Shown here one piece after another: positions 41,953 through 44,080 of a stretch of DNA of 44,080 nucleotides (position 1 is the first letter of the stretch; each line of letters opens with the position of its first letter). The translations under genes were made by a program, and so were the position numbers. Source of the stretch: UBA7434 sp042090785 (GTDB lineage: Bacteria; Pseudomonadota; Gammaproteobacteria; Pseudomonadales; UBA7434); contig JBELIP010000017.1 of NCBI GenBank assembly GCA_042090785.1, forward strand, positions 1 through 44,080. Direction: 5' to 3'. The notes under the pieces were generated by a model, which made no database searches, was not told the origin of the DNA, and saw only the letters and a list, made by a program, of their open reading frames with translations.

Positions 41953-43494
41953 TTAATGCACACCATGCATGCGCCGTTTAAGCAGCGGTGTGAGTGCAAA
42001 AATAAATAAACCTACCGCAATGCTGACTAGGCCGATAATTTGATAAACCGATATAGTAGCCACCACATCAAGTGCACCGTTAGTTGCTCCCTTAGCCGAA
42101 CTGCCGGTTAGTGAGCTAATCCACCCCGCCACATAATTACCCATGGCCGAAAACAAAAACCAGGTGCCCATTAACATGCCAACAATACGCGTGGTGCTAA
42201 GTTTAGTGACCATAGATAAACCCACAGGGCTAAGGCTCAATTCAGCTAAGGTTAAAAATAAATAAATTAATACCAGCCATAAAAAGTTTCTGCCATTGCC
42301 GCTGCCTAAACTTAAGCCCCAAGAAAAAATCACATAGCCCAAACCAATTAACACCATAGCAATAGCAAACTTAGCCGGTGTTGATGGTTCAATATTGCTT
42401 TTGGATAAGCGCACCCAAAGCCACGCCATAAGTGGTGCAAATAACACAATAAATAAAGGGTTAAGCAACTGCACCTGAGAAGCTAATACATTAATACCCA
42501 TAACGGTGCGGTCAAATTGTTGGTCGGCTAACAAGGTTAAGCTAGCGGCTTGTTGCTCGAACAGAGCCCAAAAAATAGATTGGGTGGCAATAAGAAAACA
42601 AGCAACGAACAAGCGGTCACGCTCTACAGCGCTGCACTGGGTTAAGCTGTAATAAAGAATTAAGGCAATCATGATTAAGCCAGAAATGCCCAGTAGTTGC
42701 CCAACCACACTTTGGTATTGAATTAAAAACCAGCTAATGCCAACTAAAACAATGCCGCCAAGATAAATAGCGTATTCTTTATTAATGCCCGCAAAGGCAA
42801 TTTCTTTTAGTACTTCGGGTCGTCTTGCCTCTGCGCGGCCCTCTAATAAATGTTGTCCCCATAAAAATACTAGCAAGCCAAATAGCATGCCTATGCCGGC
42901 TAAGCCAAAGCCATAGTTCCAGCCATAGGTTTCGCCCACATAGCCGACCAGCGCGGTAGAAATAAGCGAGCCAAGGTTAATGCCCATATAAAAAATAGAA
43001 AAACCGCCATCGCGGCGAGGGTCTTTAGGGCCATAGAGCGCGCCAACAATGGTAGAGATATTGGCTTTAAGAAAGCCCACGCCCGTAATAATTAATGCCA
43101 GCGCTAAAAAAAACAGATTAATAAAATAGTTATCGCGCACCACGGTGTCGCCATCGAGGTAGGCAGCAGAGCCATGAAAGCCCATAAGAGCATGACCTGC
43201 GACTAACAATATGGCGCCATAAGTAACCGCTTTACGCGCACCGAGATAGCGGTCGGCAAGAAAGCCGCCAATAATCGGCATCATATAAACCAGGCCGGCG
43301 TAGGCGCCATAAATAAAGCTAGCTTGCTCGGCGCTGTATAAATGGTATTTAACGAGATAGAGCACCAGGATGGTACGCATGCCGTAATACGAAAAGCGCT
43401 CCCACATTTCGGTTAAAAAACAAATGGTAAGGCCAATAGGGTGGCCAAGAAATTCGCGCTGTTGAGAACCTTGAAAGCTAATATCGTTATTCAT
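41953..43494 (-). CDS. POT-family proton-dependent peptide transporter (Dtp-like)
   Basis: The 513-residue protein has about 14 TM segments. The POT signature TEMWERFSYYGMR (the ExxER-type proton-coupling motif) is in TM1, followed by GAYAGLVYMMPIIGGFLADRYLGARK. The PTR2 family signature FSIFYMGINLGSLIS is near residue 165. A TM7 acidic position and the FALFEQQA-type segment (WALFEQQAASLTL) are also present. It imports di- and tripeptides with protons. It is a single-gene unit; no regulator lies nearby. Confidence 0.93.
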   Translation of the reverse strand: MNNDISFQGSQQREFLGHPIGLTICFLTEMWERFSYYGMRTILVLYLVKYHLYSAEQASFIYGAYAGLVYMMPIIGGFLADRYLGARKAVTYGAILLVAGHALMGFHGSAAYLDGDTVVRDNYFINLFFLALALIITGVGFLKANISTIVGALYGPKDPRRDGGFSIFYMGINLGSLISTALVGYVGETYGWNYGFGLAGIGMLFGLLVFLWGQHLLEGRAEARRPEVLKEIAFAGINKEYAIYLGGIVLVGISWFLIQYQSVVGQLLGISGLIMIALILYYSLTQCSAVERDRLFVACFLIATQSIFWALFEQQAASLTLLADQQFDRTVMGINVLASQVQLLNPLFIVLFAPLMAWLWVRLSKSNIEPSTPAKFAIAMVLIGLGYVIFSWGLSLGSGNGRNFLWLVLIYLFLTLAELSLSPVGLSMVTKLSTTRIVGMLMGTWFLFSAMGNYVAGWISSLTGSSAKGATNGALDVVATISVYQIIGLVSIAVGLFIFALTPLLKRRMHGVH

Positions 43495-44021
43495 AGTGGT
43501 TGGCTTTTCCCGTTAAAAATTTATTCGCTTTGGTGCGCCATGGTCTTTAATAGTGCCTGTTATTGGGCATAGCATAACTTTTTGGCAGCAAATTGCTATT
43601 AATAAAATCATAACTATAAGAAAAATATAATAAAACGGTATTTGGCATAGTTAGTGCAAAACCTAAAGGGTAAATTGACTCACTGCATTATATTAATGCT
43701 ATTTACTATTTGGAATATCCACAAATGACCCCCTTGTTATATTTATTTGCTGCTGGCGCAGCCATGACGTTGGTTTTTTCTTTGACGGCTTAGCGTTAAA
43801 TAAGCGCTACACCCATTAAGGCTTATCCCTATAAGCTGATGTCTAAGCTCACCTAAAATTAATTTATTACTCACGACTTGTCATTATCTGGGCTTGTCGG
43901 GGATAACACCTATTGAACAACAGTGTATAATCCCGCGCTTTTTAGGATTAATAGCATTCCCTCTGCATAATATAAAAGACGCAGCATGGGTGTTATCCAA
44001 GAATAAGTGGGAATAGAGTCC
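43495..44021. other. Intergenic region before prfC
   Basis: These 527 bases separate the divergent peptide transporter and prfC. They contain one tiny hydrophobic open frame (43725-43793) and a TATAAT at 43926-43931 that could be the prfC -10 box, though I see no convincing -35. Nothing else is recognised. Confidence 0.55.
43725..43793 (+). CDS. Possible 22-residue single-TM small protein
   Basis: ATG at 43725 opens MTPLLYLFAAGAAMTLVF and four more residues before TAG. The product is almost wholly hydrophobic with no charged residue, like known bacterial membrane microproteins. No clear ribosome binding site lies at normal spacing. It is equally compatible with chance. Confidence 0.25.
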   Translation: MTPLLYLFAAGAAMTLVFSLTA

Positions 44022-44080
44022 ATGGCTGATGCCAATTTTGTCAATGAAGTTAATAAGCGACGCACTTTCGCGATTATCTC
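44022..44080 (+). CDS. prfC: Peptide chain release factor 3, N-terminus (partial)
   Basis: Only 19 full codons are visible before the right edge. VNKRRTFAII is the invariant lead-in of RF3 to its P-loop (HPDAGKTT), which lies just outside the window. RF3 is the GTPase that recycles RF1 and RF2 from the ribosome. Start ATG 44022 is the only sensible one. Confidence 0.85.
   Translation, partial: MADANFVNEVNKRRTFAII

Overview
The window is a 44 kb stretch of a chromosome from a marine-type gammaproteobacterium related to the Pseudomonas / Cellvibrionales group. The evidence is gene order. ychF-pth-rplY-prs-tRNA-Gln-ispE-lolB-TPR lipoprotein, divergent from hemA-prfA-prmC, is the arrangement of the P. 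aeruginosa PA4664-PA4673 region, and rnt-pyrC-motY-argG is the PA3525-PA3528 order. Most of the window is vertically inherited core genome. I see no phage, insertion sequence, CRISPR array or defence island. The sequence is a draft: two 100-N gaps lie inside one gene.

Left part (1-11.5 kb): a hotdog thioesterase, an exported cyclophilin with a membrane-anchor tail, rnr (RNase R), then a block that separates rnr from its usual partner rlmB. That block holds a divergent PTPS/QueD-family protein facing a short-chain dehydrogenase, an MFS exporter and a crotonase. After rlmB come an exported protein with a PEP-CTERM-type tail, a small lipoprotein and a two-TM XRE regulator.

Middle (11.5-30.2 kb): the translation/isoprenoid/heme block. 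Elongator tRNA-Met and tRNA-Gln both sit on the minus strand. Beyond the 3' end of each tRNA is a second copy of the tRNA 3' end, separated from the tRNA by a ~107-110 nt spacer of short hairpins whose loops are GAA or GTA on the tRNA sense strand. A degraded third module, led by an inverted copy of the tRNA-Met 3' end, lies beyond the tRNA-Met terminator. This repeat family is the most unusual structure in the window. After prmC come a degenerate response regulator and a degenerate multidomain histidine-kinase-like protein, both on the minus strand, followed by a DoxX protein, an RhlB-type helicase with a 12-bp tandem repeat that breaks the assembly, and a frameshifted cysZ.

Right part (30.2-44.1 kb): rnt-pyrC (minus), motY behind a good flagellar sigma-28 promoter match (so the organism is probably flagellated), argG, a RegB/RegA (RoxS/RoxR) redox two-component pair, a ferric-iron ABC importer (binding lipoprotein, fused permease, ATPase) behind a Fur-box-like site, an unknown membrane protein, a POT-family peptide symporter, and the first codons of prfC at the right edge.

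All functional calls come from reading the sequence and remembered family motifs; no database search was run.
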